A stretch of 64,000 bases of DNA from S010-25 sp964441285 (lineage in GTDB: Bacteria; Pseudomonadota; Gammaproteobacteria; SZUA-229). The number at the start of each line of letters is the position of its first letter. Within the stretch, counting starts at the first letter, position 1. Positions 63,463 to 64,000 of this stretch are shown piece after piece. The position numbers and the translations under genes are program-made. The notes under the pieces were generated by a model. That model worked only from the letters and a program-made list of their open reading frames with translations, was not told where the DNA came from and searched no databases. The stretch spans positions 1 to 64,000 of the forward strand of contig CAYTUK010000010.1 in the NCBI GenBank assembly GCA_964441285.1. Reading direction: 5' to 3'.

Positions 63463-64000
63463 ATGAAAACAGAAACGCCCAATATCGACCCTGCTGAAAT
63501 TAAAAAGTTTGATGACCTGGCATCACGCTGGTGGGATAAAAATGGTGAGTTCAAAGCACTGCATGAAATGAACCCAATACGCCTGAACTTTATCAATGCA
63601 GGCAGTGCCTTAAACGATAAAACAGTGCTGGATATTGGTTGTGGTGGTGGTATTCTGAGTGAAAGCATGGCCAAAAGTGGTGCTCAGGTCTGCGGTATAG
63701 ATATGGGTAAAGCCCCCCTTTCTGTGGCACGTTTACATGCACTGGAAGAAGAACTGGAAATTGATTATCAACCATCGACAGCTGAAGACTTCGCCAGGCA
63801 GCATGTCGCCAGCTACGATATCATCACCTGCATGGAAATGCTGGAACACGTACCCAACCCTACTTCTATCGTCAACGCCTGCTTTGAACTGTGTAAACCC
63901 GGTGGCTCCGTTTACTTTTCGACCCTCAATCGTAACCCGAAATCTTATGCACTGGCTATCATCGGAGCCGAATATATCATGAAGATGTTACCTAAAGGGA
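63463..64000 (+). CDS. ubiG: ubiquinone biosynthesis O-methyltransferase UbiG, 3'-truncated by the window edge
   Basis: The first 179 codons of a SAM-dependent methyltransferase; the frame is still open at the right edge. PAEIKKFDDLASRWWDKNGEFKALHEMNP is the UbiG N-terminal signature (positions 9-37), followed by SAM motif I VLDIGCGGGILSESMAKSG, CMEMLEHVPNP and STLNRNPKSYALAIIGAEYI. UbiG carries out both O-methylations of ubiquinone synthesis at the inner membrane. The reading frame starts at the ATG at 63463, downstream of mtaD. Confidence 0.93.
   Translation, partial: MKTETPNIDPAEIKKFDDLASRWWDKNGEFKALHEMNPIRLNFINAGSALNDKTVLDIGCGGGILSESMAKSGAQVCGIDMGKAPLSVARLHALEEELEIDYQPSTAEDFARQHVASYDIITCMEMLEHVPNPTSIVNACFELCKPGGSVYFSTLNRNPKSYALAIIGAEYIMKMLPKG

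Noticed and set aside
1..64000. tRNA, rRNA, CRISPR or prophage genes
   Set aside because: No conserved tRNA T-loop context outside coding sequence, no regularly spaced direct repeats, and no phage or transposase proteins were found.

Overview
This 64 kb window is a chromosomal stretch of a gammaproteobacterium. Support comes from SlyX, YggX, an RhlE-type helicase, a YbiT-type ABC-F protein, LpoB with its two lipoprotein neighbours, an MtaD-UbiG pair, and a long PreP-type protease. Base composition looks moderately AT-rich. The organism cannot be named from sequence alone. A DsrE-family protein and an Asn/Pro/Tyr/Trp-rich secreted protein faintly suggest a sulfur-oxidising lineage, but this is only a hint. 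There are no tRNAs, rRNAs, CRISPR arrays, phage genes or intact insertion sequences.

Layout. 0-3.5 kb: a LysR regulator divergent from a DoxX-pirin-glutathionyl-hydroquinone reductase operon (quinone/electrophile detoxification). 4-6.3 kb: a hybrid histidine kinase with a PilJ-like sensor. 6.9-9.7 kb: queF, a FGGY sugar kinase, cysZ and slyX. 9.7-17.5 kb: a small zinc ribbon and an Atm1-type ABC exporter, divergent from a two-gene RND efflux system and a HEAT-repeat lipoprotein. 17.6-26.8 kb: an IscA-like protein, an orphan ATP-grasp enzyme, then a minus-strand run (unknown 89-aa protein, TPMT, PreP, DsrE-like, formyltransferase, AmrS-type radical SAM, YggX) and a NIF3 C-terminal-like protein. 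27-33.3 kb: a secreted low-complexity protein, a NYN nuclease, a divergent cold-shock pair (csp and rhlE), ybiT and a YhiN-type flavoprotein.

33.4-40.1 kb holds nucleotide-sugar genes for an exopolysaccharide or O-antigen (wbpP, wbpO, ugd, manC, and galE on the other strand). 40.7-58.2 kb is a large same-strand carbon-storage block: glk, glgC, a GH57 enzyme, malQ, glgB, glgA, glgP, gnd, zwf, pgl and pgm. Together these could phosphorylate glucose, store it as glycogen, release it as glucose-1-phosphate, and oxidise glucose-6-phosphate to ribulose-5-phosphate with production of reducing power. 58.5-61.9 kb encodes three lipoproteins of the LpoB cluster. The window ends with mtaD and the truncated start of ubiG.

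The most unusual non-coding content is a family of about 130-bp interspersed palindromic elements: four full copies, one core-only copy and two possible relic ends. Their arms differ between copies but stay self-complementary within each copy. Three full copies sit between co-directional genes in the polysaccharide and glycogen blocks. A second theme is repeated 13-17 bp tandem duplications, several of them at gene ends. A third is the csp/rhlE pair, where both genes appear to have leaders of about 150-160 nt that open with a hairpin.
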